Assembly: GCF_040645195.1 (NCBI RefSeq)
Contig: NZ_JBEYXW010000021.1
Location: 53,967 to 117,966, forward strand
DNA length: 64,000 nucleotides
Reading direction: 5' to 3'
Origin: Prauserella_A sp040645195
GTDB taxonomy: Bacteria; Actinomycetota; Actinomycetes; Mycobacteriales; Pseudonocardiaceae
Under the pieces are notes generated by a model. The model saw only the letters and a program-made list of their open reading frames with translations, was not told the DNA's origin and searched no databases. The translations under genes were made by a program, and so were the position numbers. This document shows positions 49,830 to 57,138 of this stretch, one piece after another (the first letter of the stretch is position 1; every line of letters starts with the position of its first letter).

Positions 49830-50911
49830 TGCCACCGACGACTTCGCACAGCCCGCAGCCGGACCTCTACGAACCGATCTCGGGCCCGTCGCTGACGGCG
49901 GGTCAGCTGCCGCGAGGCGCGGCGCCGCTCACGCTGACGGTTGTGGTCCTGGCGGCGCTGGGGCTGTGGCTCTCCGGCTGGAACCCCGCCGCCTGCGCCG
50001 TTCTCGGCGCCCTGACCTACACAGCCGTGATCTACGTGTGGTCCCGCGTGGTGGAGGGCTCGCGCAAGGCCACCGACCGGTTGGTCACCGCCGTGGTCAC
50101 GTGCGCCTTCCTGCTCGCACTGCTGCCGCTGATCTCGGTCATGGTGACAGTGCTGTCCAAGGGTCTCGTCCGCTTCGACGCCGAGTTCTTCACCAACTCC
50201 ATGCGCGGGGTCACGGGCGAGGGCGGCGGTGTCTACCACGCCATCATCGGCACGCTGATCATCACCGGCTTCGCCGCGCTGATCTCGGTGCCTGTCGGCA
50301 TGCTCACCGCCATCTACCTGGTCGAGTACGGTCGCGGCAAGCTCGCAAGGGCCATCACGTTCTTCGTCGACGTGATGACCGGTATCCCCTCGATCGTGGC
50401 CGGTCTGTTCGCCTTCGCGCTGTTCGCGCTGTTCTTCGGGCCCGGCGTGCGAATGGGCATCATGGGCTCGATCGCCTTGAGCGTGCTGATGATCCCGGTG
50501 GTGGTGCGCTCGACCGAGGAGATGCTCAAGCTCGTGCCCAACGAGCTGCGCGAGGCCGCCTACGCGCTGGCCGTGCCGAAGTGGCGGACCATCCTCAAGG
50601 TCGTGCTGCCCACGGCGCTCGCCGGCATCGCCACCGGCGTGACACTGGCGATCGCCCGCGTCATGGGCGAGACCGCACCACTGCTCATCGCGGTCGGGAT
50701 CACCTCAGGGGACAACTTCAATCCGTTCGACGGCCGCATGGCGACGCTGTCGGTATTCTCGTACTACCAGTACGTGAATCCGGGCTTCCCGCCGCAGCCG
50801 GCCCTGGACCGCGCATGGGCCGCGGCACTGGTGCTCATCATCATCGTGATGCTGCTCAACCTCGTCGCACGGCTCATCTCCCGACTGTTCGCACCGAAGA
50901 CCCGCGGGTGA
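49829..50911 (+). CDS. pstA: Phosphate ABC permease PstA
   Basis: Second membrane subunit, 360 residues. An extra N-terminal part of about 70 residues with two hydrophobic segments (APLTLTVVVLAALGLWLSGW; PAACAVLGALTYTAVIYVWS) precedes the six-helix permease core. The loop is VPNELREAAYALAVPKWRTI, then LPTALAGIATGVTLAIARVM and GETAPLL. The ATG at 49829 overlaps the pstC stop; the same frame is open upstream only as a shadow. Confidence 0.95.
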   Translation: MPPTTSHSPQPDLYEPISGPSLTAGQLPRGAAPLTLTVVVLAALGLWLSGWNPAACAVLGALTYTAVIYVWSRVVEGSRKATDRLVTAVVTCAFLLALLPLISVMVTVLSKGLVRFDAEFFTNSMRGVTGEGGGVYHAIIGTLIITGFAALISVPVGMLTAIYLVEYGRGKLARAITFFVDVMTGIPSIVAGLFAFALFALFFGPGVRMGIMGSIALSVLMIPVVVRSTEEMLKLVPNELREAAYALAVPKWRTILKVVLPTALAGIATGVTLAIARVMGETAPLLIAVGITSGDNFNPFDGRMATLSVFSYYQYVNPGFPPQPALDRAWAAALVLIIIVMLLNLVARLISRLFAPKTRG

Positions 50912-50937
50912 GCGGGACACCTGGATAGGAAGACACT

Positions 50938-51717
50938 GTGGCTAAGCGCATCGAGGTCAAGGATCTCGACATCTACTACGACAAGTTCCTCGCCGTCCAG
51001 GGCGTGTCCATGACGATCCAGCCCCGGTCGGTCACCGCGCTCATCGGTCCATCCGGCTGCGGCAAGTCGACGTTCCTGCGCACGCTCAACCGGATGCACG
51101 AGCTGGTGCCCAACGCCCGCGTCGAGGGCGAGATCTTCATGGACGACGACGACCTGTACGGGCCCGGCGTCGACCCGGTCAACGTCCGCAGGCAGATCGG
51201 CATGGTGTTCCAGCGGCCGAACCCGTTCCCCACGATGTCGATCTACGACAACGTGGCGGCCGGCCTCAAGCTGAACAACAAGCGCATGCGCAAGGCCGAG
51301 ATGGACCAGGTCGTGGAGCGGTCGCTGCGGGCAGCCAACCTGTGGGAGGAGGTCAAGGACCGGCTCGGCAAGCCCGGTTCCGGCCTTTCCGGCGGGCAGC
51401 AGCAGCGGCTCTGCATCGCCAGGGCCATCGCCGTGCAGCCGGACGTGCTGCTCATGGACGAGCCGTGCTCCGCGCTCGACCCGATCTCCACGCAGGCGAT
51501 CGAGGACCTCATGCTGGAGCTGAAGGCCAACTACACGATCGTCATCGTGACCCACAACATGCAGCAGGCGGCTCGGGTCAGCGACGTCACCGGGTTCTTC
51601 AACCTGCGTGGCATCGGCCAGCCAGGTGAGCTGGTGGAGATCGACGAGACCACCAAGATCTTCTCCACGCCGAGCAAGAAGGCCACCGAGGACTACATCT
51701 CCGGCCGCTTCGGCTGA
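50938..51717 (+). CDS. pstB: Phosphate ABC ATPase PstB
   Basis: ATPase of 259 residues of the phosphate importer. Walker A is GPSGCGKST, the Q-loop lies in IGMVFQRPNPFPTMSIYDNV, the signature is LSGGQQQRLCIARAIAV, Walker B is VLLMDEPCSALDP and the H-loop VTHNMQQAARVSD. The C-terminal SKKATEDYISGRFG is characteristic of PstB. GTG start. Last gene of the pst unit, followed by a palindromic terminator-like repeat. In M. tuberculosis the equivalent gene (phoT) also lies next to mshD. Confidence 0.97.
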   Translation: MAKRIEVKDLDIYYDKFLAVQGVSMTIQPRSVTALIGPSGCGKSTFLRTLNRMHELVPNARVEGEIFMDDDDLYGPGVDPVNVRRQIGMVFQRPNPFPTMSIYDNVAAGLKLNNKRMRKAEMDQVVERSLRAANLWEEVKDRLGKPGSGLSGGQQQRLCIARAIAVQPDVLLMDEPCSALDPISTQAIEDLMLELKANYTIVIVTHNMQQAARVSDVTGFFNLRGIGQPGELVEIDETTKIFSTPSKKATEDYISGRFG

Positions 51718-51732
51718 CGTCTCACAGATCGT

Positions 51733-51784
51733 CCCCCAAGGCCACCTTGGTTGCGTTCAACGCAAACCTTGGTGGCCTTGGGGG
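51733..51784. repeat. Dispersed palindromic element, copy 1 (terminator-like)
   Basis: A 52-bp near-perfect palindrome starting CCCCCAAGGCCACCTTGG, with TTGCGTTCAACGCAA at the centre and its complement ending GGTGGCCTTGGGGG. It lies between convergent pstB and mshD. Copies 2 (56837-56941, interrupted) and 3 (63597-63647) share the sequence. Confidence 0.9.
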
Positions 51785-51799
51785 TCTATTGGGCACCGT

Positions 51800-52753
51800 T
51801 CACGGGTTCAGCGCGTACTGGACGTCGACCTCATGGATGTCGAACCCGAGCCTGCGGTACACCGCGATGGCCGGGGCGTTGTCCCCTTCGACGTACAGGA
51901 TCACCTGGCCAAGGCCACGCTCACGCAGGTACCGAAGGCCGGCCAGGGTCAGCGTGCGGCCGAGCCCGCCGCCCTGTGCGGCGGGGTCCACCCCCACGAC
52001 ATAGACCTCGCCCACCCGTCGCCCACCGCCACCCGCCACGGAGGCGCTTCGCGCCGCTGTGTCTTCCTCAGGTCGCCCACCGAAGCGCTCCGGGTTCGCC
52101 GGGTGCACTTTCGTCCAGTGGAAGCCGACGACCTGCCCTGCCGCGTTCTCGGCGAGGAAGAAGCCGTCCGCGTCGAACCAGTCCTGCGTCTCGGCCTCCC
52201 GCAGCTGCGCGACGCTGAAAGCACTCTGCTCGGGGTGCCAGTCGAAGGCCCGCGCGTTGACGTCGATGACGGCCTGCTCGTCCCGGCCGGGCACGAACGT
52301 CCGCAGCGTGACCCCCTCCGGCGGCGTCGGCTCCGGCCAGTCCGCGCGCGCCACCGCGACATGCATGACCAACAGCTCCCTGGCACGGGTGAAGCCGAAG
52401 CGCTCGGCAAGCCGGGCGGCAGCCGGATGGTCACCGTGTGCCCAAACCCGCAGGTCGGCCGGCACTGCCTTGGTCAGCTCCGCGATCAGCGCCGCACCGT
52501 GGCCCTTGCCCCGCACATCGGGGTGGACGATCAGCTCCGCGACCTGCCTGCCGAAGGCGTCACCGGCCAGATGCGCGAGGCCGGTCAGCTCCGTGCCGTC
52601 GTAGGCCAGTAGGTACCGGCCACCGGCGAACTCCGCGGGCAGTGGCCCATCGGCTTCGATCTCCGGCCTGCCGTCGGCCTTCCGCGCCGCGAGCAACAGC
52701 CCACGCACCGCGGTGCCGCGCGCGCTGTCGAGGTCGTCGTCCCATGCCAGCAT
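51800..52753 (-). CDS. mshD: Mycothiol synthase MshD with an internal repeat-derived insert
   Basis: Last enzyme of mycothiol biosynthesis, acetylating Cys-GlcN-Ins; 317 residues with two GNAT domains. The N-terminal one has VAELIVHPDVRGKGHGAALI; the C-terminal one VGEVYVVGVDPAAQGGGLGR and VILYVEGDNAPAIAVYRRLG. Between GFHWTKVHP and GEVYVV, where relatives have only a few residues, lie about 20 extra ones (EEDTAARSASVAGGGGRRV, roughly residues 229-248). Their DNA resembles an intergenic element at 56.9 kb. The insert is in frame in a loop just before the acetyl-CoA strand and may be tolerated. Confidence 0.92.
   Translation of the reverse strand: MLAWDDDLDSARGTAVRGLLLAARKADGRPEIEADGPLPAEFAGGRYLLAYDGTELTGLAHLAGDAFGRQVAELIVHPDVRGKGHGAALIAELTKAVPADLRVWAHGDHPAAARLAERFGFTRARELLVMHVAVARADWPEPTPPEGVTLRTFVPGRDEQAVIDVNARAFDWHPEQSAFSVAQLREAETQDWFDADGFFLAENAAGQVVGFHWTKVHPANPERFGGRPEEDTAARSASVAGGGGRRVGEVYVVGVDPAAQGGGLGRTLTLAGLRYLRERGLGQVILYVEGDNAPAIAVYRRLGFDIHEVDVQYALNP
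52009..52067. repeat. Mini-insert inside mshD (relative of 56868-56923)
   Basis: The plus-strand segment starting CGCCCACCCGTCGCCCACC and ending CGCGCCGCTGTGTCTTC aligns with the element at 56867-56921 over its full length with only a few substitutions and short gaps. One copy is coding and the other intergenic, so shared ancestry of a small mobile or recombining unit is more likely than chance. Confidence 0.75.
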
Positions 52754-52767
52754 GGGACCAACCTACG

Positions 52768-53520
52768 TCACCGGGTGGACAGCTCCGTCGGCTCGAAGGA
52801 CTCGGCCACGACCGGCATGCCTGCCTTGACCGGGCCATTGCCCTTGGCCGGCCGCTCGAACTTGTAGCCGACGTTGCGCACGGTCCCGATCATCTGCTCG
52901 TGCTCGGGGCCGAGCTTCGCGCGCAGCCGCCGGACGTGCACATCCACCGTGCGGGTGCCGCCGAAGAAGTCATAACCCCACACCTCCTGCAGCAGCTGCG
53001 CACGGGTGAACACCCGCCCGGCATGCTGTGCGAGGTATTTCAGCAGCTCGAACTCCTTGTAGGTCAGTTCGAGAGTGCGCCTGCGCAGACGCGCCGTGTA
53101 GGTGGCCTCGTCGATCACCAGGTCACCGACCCGCAGCTCGGCATCGACCTGGGTGGTGCCGCCGTCCTTGGTCGTGACCAGCCGCAGCCGCGCATCGACC
53201 TCGGCAGGGCCCGCCGTCGGCAACAGGATGTCGTCGGTCCGCCATTCCGCGCTCACGGCCACCAGGCCGCCCTCACCGACCACCGCGATCACCGGCGTCG
53301 CGGCTTCCTCGTCACCAGCGCCCTTGAGCAGGCGGCACAGGCTCTTCGCGGAGGCCAGGTCGGTCCGCGCGTCGAGCAGGATGACGTCCCGGTGACCCGC
53401 GTCCAGCAGAGCGGTGACCTCCGGGGCACGCACGCGTACGGTGTGCGGCAACAGATCGAGTGCGGGCAGCACCGAGGTGGCTTCGGATTCCGCAGTGAGT
53501 ACCAGCAAGTCCAGGCTCAT
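52768..53520 (-). CDS. glnR: GlnR nitrogen regulator (orphan OmpR-type response regulator)
   Basis: Global nitrogen regulator of 250 residues. It has a receiver-like N-domain without the full acidic pocket, retaining the conserved Asp50 (DVILLDARTD), and a C-terminal OmpR winged helix (LELTYKEFELLKYLAQHAGR, VFTRAQLLQEVWGYDFFGGT, RTVDVHVRRLRAKLGPEHEQ). No kinase is adjacent, as is known for GlnR. Synteny with mshD and lmeA-like neighbours is as in M. tuberculosis (Rv0817c-Rv0819). A PhoP-like repeat lies in its upstream region on this strand. Confidence 0.93.
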   Translation of the reverse strand: MSLDLLVLTAESEATSVLPALDLLPHTVRVRAPEVTALLDAGHRDVILLDARTDLASAKSLCRLLKGAGDEEAATPVIAVVGEGGLVAVSAEWRTDDILLPTAGPAEVDARLRLVTTKDGGTTQVDAELRVGDLVIDEATYTARLRRRTLELTYKEFELLKYLAQHAGRVFTRAQLLQEVWGYDFFGGTRTVDVHVRRLRAKLGPEHEQMIGTVRNVGYKFERPAKGNGPVKAGMPVVAESFEPTELSTR

Positions 53521-53664
53521 CGCCACCGCCTCACGTCTCGGGATCGCCTCGAAAAGAACTCGGGCAGCCTTTCGAGCAGAATAGCGAGCGAACACGCCGG
53601 TGTCCTAGCCGTGAAATCGGCATCACACGAGGTCGGACTGTGAGGAAAAGGCACCGGAACACGC

Positions 53665-53688
53665 CTGTAACAAAGACTAAACATAAAC
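53665..53688 (-). promoter_or_regulatory. Possible PhoP- or GlnR-type site upstream of glnR
   Basis: On the minus strand GTTTATGTTTA is followed directly by GTCTTTGTTAC, two 11-base units close to the GTTCATGTTTC unit before pstS. On the plus strand the same bases contain GTAAC-N6-TAAAC, close to a GlnR half box. It lies about 145 bp before glnR and within 40 bp of lmeA, so either gene may be controlled. Both readings are tentative. Confidence 0.35.
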
Positions 53689-53702
53689 AGATCGGATGGA
53701 AT

Positions 53703-54551
53703 GTGAGTGCTGTGACGCAGCAAGCCCGGCCGCCCGAAAGATCAAAAGGCCGCCGGGCCCGGCGACTCGTGGTCGTACTCCTCGTCCTGCTCGGCCTGCT
53801 GGTCGGCGCCGATTTCGCCGCTGCCGCCTTCGCCGAGCACACCGTGTCACAGAAGGCTCGCGAGCAGCTGGGCCTCACTGAGGACCCGGCTGTGACCATC
53901 CACGGCTTCCCCTTCAGCACGCAGGCGCTGGGCGGCGACTACGGCCACATCAGCGTCTCGGCACAGGGCGTTCCGGTTGGCGACGCGCTCTCCGACGTCG
54001 CCGTGAACGCCGAGCTGCACGACGTCACCGCTCCGCTGTCGGACCTCACCGCCGGGAACGTCGACAACATCACCATCGGCCGCCTCGAAGGGCAGGTCAC
54101 GCTCAAAGCCAGCGACATCGCCAAGGTCAGCCCGCTGAACAACATCCAGGACCTGCGGATCGACCCTTCGTCGGAGGCCTACGTGCGGCACGGCGACGGC
54201 GCCGACGGCAAGCCCCAGGAGGAGAAGGAGGACTCCACGGCTGGCGTGCGGCTGTCCGGCCGTGTGCAGATCGCGGGGCAGGAGGTCCAGATCTTCGCGT
54301 TCGCCATGATCCAGCTCGACGGCACCACGATCCGCATCACGCCACGCCGCCTGCAGTTCGGGAATGATCAGGAGACCACCGTTGTTCCCCAGCAGGTGCA
54401 GCAGGCGCTGCTGCCGAACTTCGAAGCGGACATCAATGCGGGCAACCTGCCCTTCACCGTGACGCCGACGGCGATCAGGGTCGATCCGGGGTCAATCACC
54501 ATCAAGGGCGAGGCGAGCAACGTGAACTTCGCAGGGGTGTCCGCCGAGTAG
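53703..54551 (+). CDS. lmeA: LmeA-like DUF2993 envelope protein
   Basis: Membrane-anchored, outward-facing protein of 282 residues. One N-terminal helix (VVVLLVLLGLLVGADFAAAA) precedes a DUF2993 domain: AREQLGLTEDPAVTIHGFPF, STQALGGDYGHISVSAQGVP and a C-terminal LPFTVTPTAIRVDPGSITIK. DUF2993 proteins bind lipids; the M. tuberculosis homologue at this locus is implicated in lipomannan elongation. GTG 53703 is preferred because the earlier GTG (53640) would put the AT-rich promoter inside the gene; 53712 is also possible. It diverges from glnR. Confidence 0.83.
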   Translation: MSAVTQQARPPERSKGRRARRLVVVLLVLLGLLVGADFAAAAFAEHTVSQKAREQLGLTEDPAVTIHGFPFSTQALGGDYGHISVSAQGVPVGDALSDVAVNAELHDVTAPLSDLTAGNVDNITIGRLEGQVTLKASDIAKVSPLNNIQDLRIDPSSEAYVRHGDGADGKPQEEKEDSTAGVRLSGRVQIAGQEVQIFAFAMIQLDGTTIRITPRRLQFGNDQETTVVPQQVQQALLPNFEADINAGNLPFTVTPTAIRVDPGSITIKGEASNVNFAGVSAE

Positions 54552-54587
54552 TCGGCCGGCGAGACGACATGACGTGAGGACGGCGCG

Positions 54588-55049
54588 GTGACAGGTCTGT
54601 GGGTGCTCGTGGGCACGCTGGTGGCCGGGCTGGTCGCCGGCGCGCTGCTCCACCGGCGGAACGGGCGGATCAGGGCGACCGAACCGGCCGTGGCCGGGTC
54701 GCGGACGCTGCCCGAGCCGGTGGCCGCCGCGCTGGACGGCGCCCCCGCCGTGACGCTGGTGCAGATCTCCACGACGTTCTGCACACCGTGCCGGCAAGCC
54801 AGGGCGGTGCTGAGCCACCTCGCCGAGACCACGGCCGGGCTGCGGCACGTCGACCTCGACGTGACGGATCGGCCACACGTGGCGCAGGCGCTCGGCGTGC
54901 TGCGCACACCCACGACCGTCGCCTTCACCCCATCGGGGCAGGAGCTGCTGCGCGTCAGCGGCGTCCCCAAGGCCGCTGACCTGCTCTCGGTCCTCGAACC
55001 CCACCTCGTCCCACCTGCTGAACGTGGTTCCCACAGTCAGGGAGGTTGA
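54588..55049 (+). CDS. thiX: Membrane-anchored thioredoxin-like protein
   Basis: Thioredoxin-fold protein of 153 residues. One N-terminal helix (LWVLVGTLVAGLVAGALLHR) anchors it; the redox site is TTFCTPCRQARAVLSHL, with CTPC instead of CGPC, and the cis-Pro lies in LRTPTTVAF. GTG start, 36 bp after the lmeA-like gene. It is the first of a group of sulfur-related genes (thioredoxin, DUF4395, sulfurtransferase, DUF1416) as in M. tuberculosis (thiX-cysA2-sseC2). It probably reduces sulfur-carrier or rhodanese partners. Confidence 0.87.
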   Translation: MTGLWVLVGTLVAGLVAGALLHRRNGRIRATEPAVAGSRTLPEPVAAALDGAPAVTLVQISTTFCTPCRQARAVLSHLAETTAGLRHVDLDVTDRPHVAQALGVLRTPTTVAFTPSGQELLRVSGVPKAADLLSVLEPHLVPPAERGSHSQGG

Positions 55050-55062
55050 GTAGCCTGGCTGC

Positions 55063-55188
55063 GTGGACAGGCTGCCAATTCACCTCCTGACCCAGCGCCG
55101 CGCGGTTGACCTGTGCCGCGTGCGCAGCAGCCTGTGTTCGTCGTGCCGAGCAGTGTGGCCCGACGTTCCAGCCAGTTCCAGGAGGTGA
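55063..55188 (+). CDS. Cys-containing leader peptide of the sulfur unit
   Basis: A 41-residue reading frame from the GTG at 55063: it starts MDRLPIHLLTQRRAVDLCRV and continues RSSLCSSCRAV. The core QRRAVDLCRVRSSLC follows the known pattern of actinobacterial leader peptides before sulfur-assimilation genes, which sense cysteine through Cys codons. Its stop (55186-55188) overlaps the ribosome site GGAGG and lies one base before the DUF4395 ATG, so translation of the leader would directly affect the downstream gene. Too short for ordinary gene finders. Confidence 0.75.
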   Translation: MDRLPIHLLTQRRAVDLCRVRSSLCSSCRAVWPDVPASSRR

Positions 55189-55189
55189 C

Positions 55190-55627
55190 ATGTCCGCAGG
55201 CCCCGCGGTGGATCCCCGTGGCCCTCGCTTCGCAGCGATCGTGACGACCATCGTGCTCGCAGTCGTGCTGCTCACCGGCTGGTGGCCACTGCTGGCGACA
55301 CAGACAGTGGTGTTCGCCATCGGGGCCTTCATCGGGCTACGGCCTGCTCCCTACTCGGTGCTGTTCCGCCTCCTGGTCGCGCCGCGACTGAAGCCGACCA
55401 GCGAGCGGGAGGACGCGGCGCCGCTGCGCTTCGCCCAGGCTGTCGGGTTCGGCTTCGCGCTGATCGGCACGATCGGCTACGCCGCAGGCGCGACCGCGAT
55501 CGGCGTCGTCGCGACGGCGTTCGCACTGTTCGCGGCGTTTTTGAACGCAGCGTTCAACTTCTGCCTCGGCTGCGAGATGTACCTGCTCATCAAGCGGTTG
55601 CGCCCGCAGGCCGAGCAAGCGTCCTGA
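55190..55627 (+). CDS. DUF4395 membrane protein
   Basis: Membrane protein of 145 residues with about four helices. The family motif is AFNFCLGCEMYLLIKRL near the C-terminus, with two Cys that may take part in sulfur or thiol chemistry; PRFAAIVTTIVLAVVLLTGW is the first helix. It lies between a thioredoxin and a sulfurtransferase, the usual neighbours of DUF4395. ATG overlaps the leader-peptide end region, and a good GGAGG precedes it. Confidence 0.87.
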   Translation: MSAGPAVDPRGPRFAAIVTTIVLAVVLLTGWWPLLATQTVVFAIGAFIGLRPAPYSVLFRLLVAPRLKPTSEREDAAPLRFAQAVGFGFALIGTIGYAAGATAIGVVATAFALFAAFLNAAFNFCLGCEMYLLIKRLRPQAEQAS

Positions 55628-55677
55628 GGACAACCCTCTTCGTCCAACCACGAGTACAAGAAAGTGAGTGCCGCTCA

Positions 55678-56514
55678 ATGAGCCGTGAAGACGTCCTGGT
55701 CACCACACAGTGGGCAGAGGACAACCTGGACACGCCGGGCGTGGTGTTCGCCGAGGTCGACGAGGACACGACAGCGTACGACGGCGGGCACATCCGCGGC
55801 GCCGTGAAGATCGACTGGAAGAACGAGCTGCAGGACCCGGTCCGCCGTGACTTCGTCGACAAGGCCGGCTTCGAGGCCCTGCTCTCCGCGAAGGGCGTCG
55901 GCAACGACGACCTGGTGATCCTCTACGGCGGCAACAACAACTGGTTCGCCGCGTACGCGTACTGGTACTTCAAGCTCTACGGCCACGACAAGGTCAAGCT
56001 GATCGACGGTGGCCGCAAGAAGTGGGAGCTCGACGGCCGCGAGCTGACCACCGAGGAGCCCAAGCGCGAGCACACCGGCTACACCGCCAAGGAGCAGGAC
56101 CTCAGTGTGCGCGCCTTCCGCGACGAGGTCGTGGCGGCCATCGACACCAAGAACCTGATCGACGTGCGTTCGCCGGACGAGTTCTCCGGCAAGCTGCTGG
56201 CTCCGGCGCACCTGCCGCAGGAGTCCGCGCAGCGTGCCGGGCACATCCCGAGCGCGGTGAACGTCCCGTGGTCCAAGGCGGCCAACGAGGACGGCACCTT
56301 CAAGTCCGCCGACGAGCTGGCCGAGCTGTACAACGAAGCCGGTCTGGACACCTCGAAGCCGACCATCGCCTACTGCCGTATCGGCGAGCGGTCGAGCCAC
56401 ACCTGGTTCGCACTGCGCGAGCTGATCGGCCTCGAGGACGTGAAGAACTACGACGGTTCGTGGACGGAGTACGGCTCGCTGGTAGGCGTGCCGATTGAGA
56501 CGGGAGCCAAGTGA
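55678..56514 (+). CDS. Thiosulfate sulfurtransferase (CysA2/SseA-type rhodanese)
   Basis: Cytosolic sulfurtransferase of 278 residues with two rhodanese domains. Domain 1 (about 1-135) includes VVFAEVDEDTTAYDGGHIRG and DDLVILYGGNNNWFAAYAYW; domain 2 holds LIDVRSPDEFSGKLLAPAHL and the active loop TIAYCRIGERSSHTWFALRE with catalytic Cys. The CRxGxRSSHTWF loop is the CysA/thiosulfate type. It is 50 bp after the DUF4395 gene and its stop overlaps the DUF1416 start. Confidence 0.94.
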   Translation: MSREDVLVTTQWAEDNLDTPGVVFAEVDEDTTAYDGGHIRGAVKIDWKNELQDPVRRDFVDKAGFEALLSAKGVGNDDLVILYGGNNNWFAAYAYWYFKLYGHDKVKLIDGGRKKWELDGRELTTEEPKREHTGYTAKEQDLSVRAFRDEVVAAIDTKNLIDVRSPDEFSGKLLAPAHLPQESAQRAGHIPSAVNVPWSKAANEDGTFKSADELAELYNEAGLDTSKPTIAYCRIGERSSHTWFALRELIGLEDVKNYDGSWTEYGSLVGVPIETGAK

Positions 56515-56819
56515 TGACGGACGGATGTGGCGCCCCCGCGCAGACCGCGATCGCGGCGGACGCCGACACCGGCGGCCAGGTCGTGGTGGCCGGCAAGGTG
56601 ACGGGCGGCGAGGGCCCGCTGGGCGGCGCCTACGTGCGGCTGCTCAACGCCGACGGCGAGTTCACCGGCGAGGTGCAGGCGTCGCCGGACGGTGACTTCC
56701 GGTTCTACGCGGCGCCGGGCACCTGGACCGTGCGTGCCCTGCACCGCAGCGGCAACGGCCAGGCCTCCGTCAGCGCGGAGGGCCCAGGTCTGCACCAGGT
56801 GACCATCGCCGTCGCCTGA
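56514..56819 (+). CDS. DUF1416 protein (SseC type)
   Basis: Small protein of 101 residues with one beta-sandwich domain: QVVVAGKVTGGEGPLGGAYV, RLLNADGEFTGEVQASPDGD, FRFYAAPGTWTVRALHRSG. The N-terminal TDGCGAPAQ has a conserved Cys that may carry sulfur. DUF1416 genes always follow this type of sulfurtransferase gene. The ATG at 56514 overlaps the upstream stop (TGATG); a GTG one codon earlier is possible. Followed by a hairpin element. Confidence 0.88.
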   Translation: MTDGCGAPAQTAIAADADTGGQVVVAGKVTGGEGPLGGAYVRLLNADGEFTGEVQASPDGDFRFYAAPGTWTVRALHRSGNGQASVSAEGPGLHQVTIAVA

Positions 56820-56836
56820 CCCCCCGTTCGAATTGG

Positions 56837-56941
56837 CCCCCAAGGCCACCTTGCTTGCGTTGAACGCGCCCACCCGTCTCCCACCACCACCCAGACGGAG
56901 ACGCTGCGCGCCGCTGTATTCGCAAAAGGTGGCCTTGGGGG
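56837..56941. repeat. Dispersed palindromic element, copy 2, interrupted
   Basis: Left arm CCCCCAAGGCCACCTTGC and TTGCGTTGAACGC, right arm GCAAAAGGTGGCCTTGGGGG, followed by CCTTTTTCG, so it still reads as a terminator after the sulfur unit. Relative to copies 1 and 3 it is split near the centre by a ~55-bp segment (56868-56923). Confidence 0.88.
56868..56923. mobile_element. Mini-insert within repeat copy 2
   Basis: A 56-bp segment (beginning GCCCACCCGTCTCCCACC) interrupts the palindrome. CGC stands on both sides (56865-56867 and 56921-56923), which could be a 3-bp target duplication. The sequence closely matches 52009-52067 inside mshD. No coding capacity or terminal inverted repeats seen; the mechanism is unknown. 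Confidence 0.55.
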
Positions 56942-57034
56942 CCTTTTTCGCGTAACCACTCGGCGCGGTGACCGTGCTCACGGCGTTCCCCCCTGCGCCC
57001 CGTCTACCAGCCAGGCGGGGGCTATCCTTCCGGC

Positions 57035-57133
57035 GTGGAGATTCTGTTTACGACGTTGCTGGTCCTCGCCATCGTTGCCACGACCTGGTTCGGCGGCTAC
57101 ATGGTCTACCGGCTGTACTCCGACCAGCGCTGA
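57035..57133 (+). CDS. 32-residue single-helix membrane peptide
   Basis: GTG-started frame encoding one hydrophobic helix (LLVLAIVATTWFGGYMVYRL) with a short polar end (YSDQR). The stop lies five bases before the nitrobindin ATG, so the two are probably co-translated. The clean amphipathic layout and good codon use argue for a real gene. No known family is recalled; it might tether or assist the next protein. Confidence 0.55.
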   Translation: MEILFTTLLVLAIVATTWFGGYMVYRLYSDQR

Positions 57134-57138
57134 GTCCG

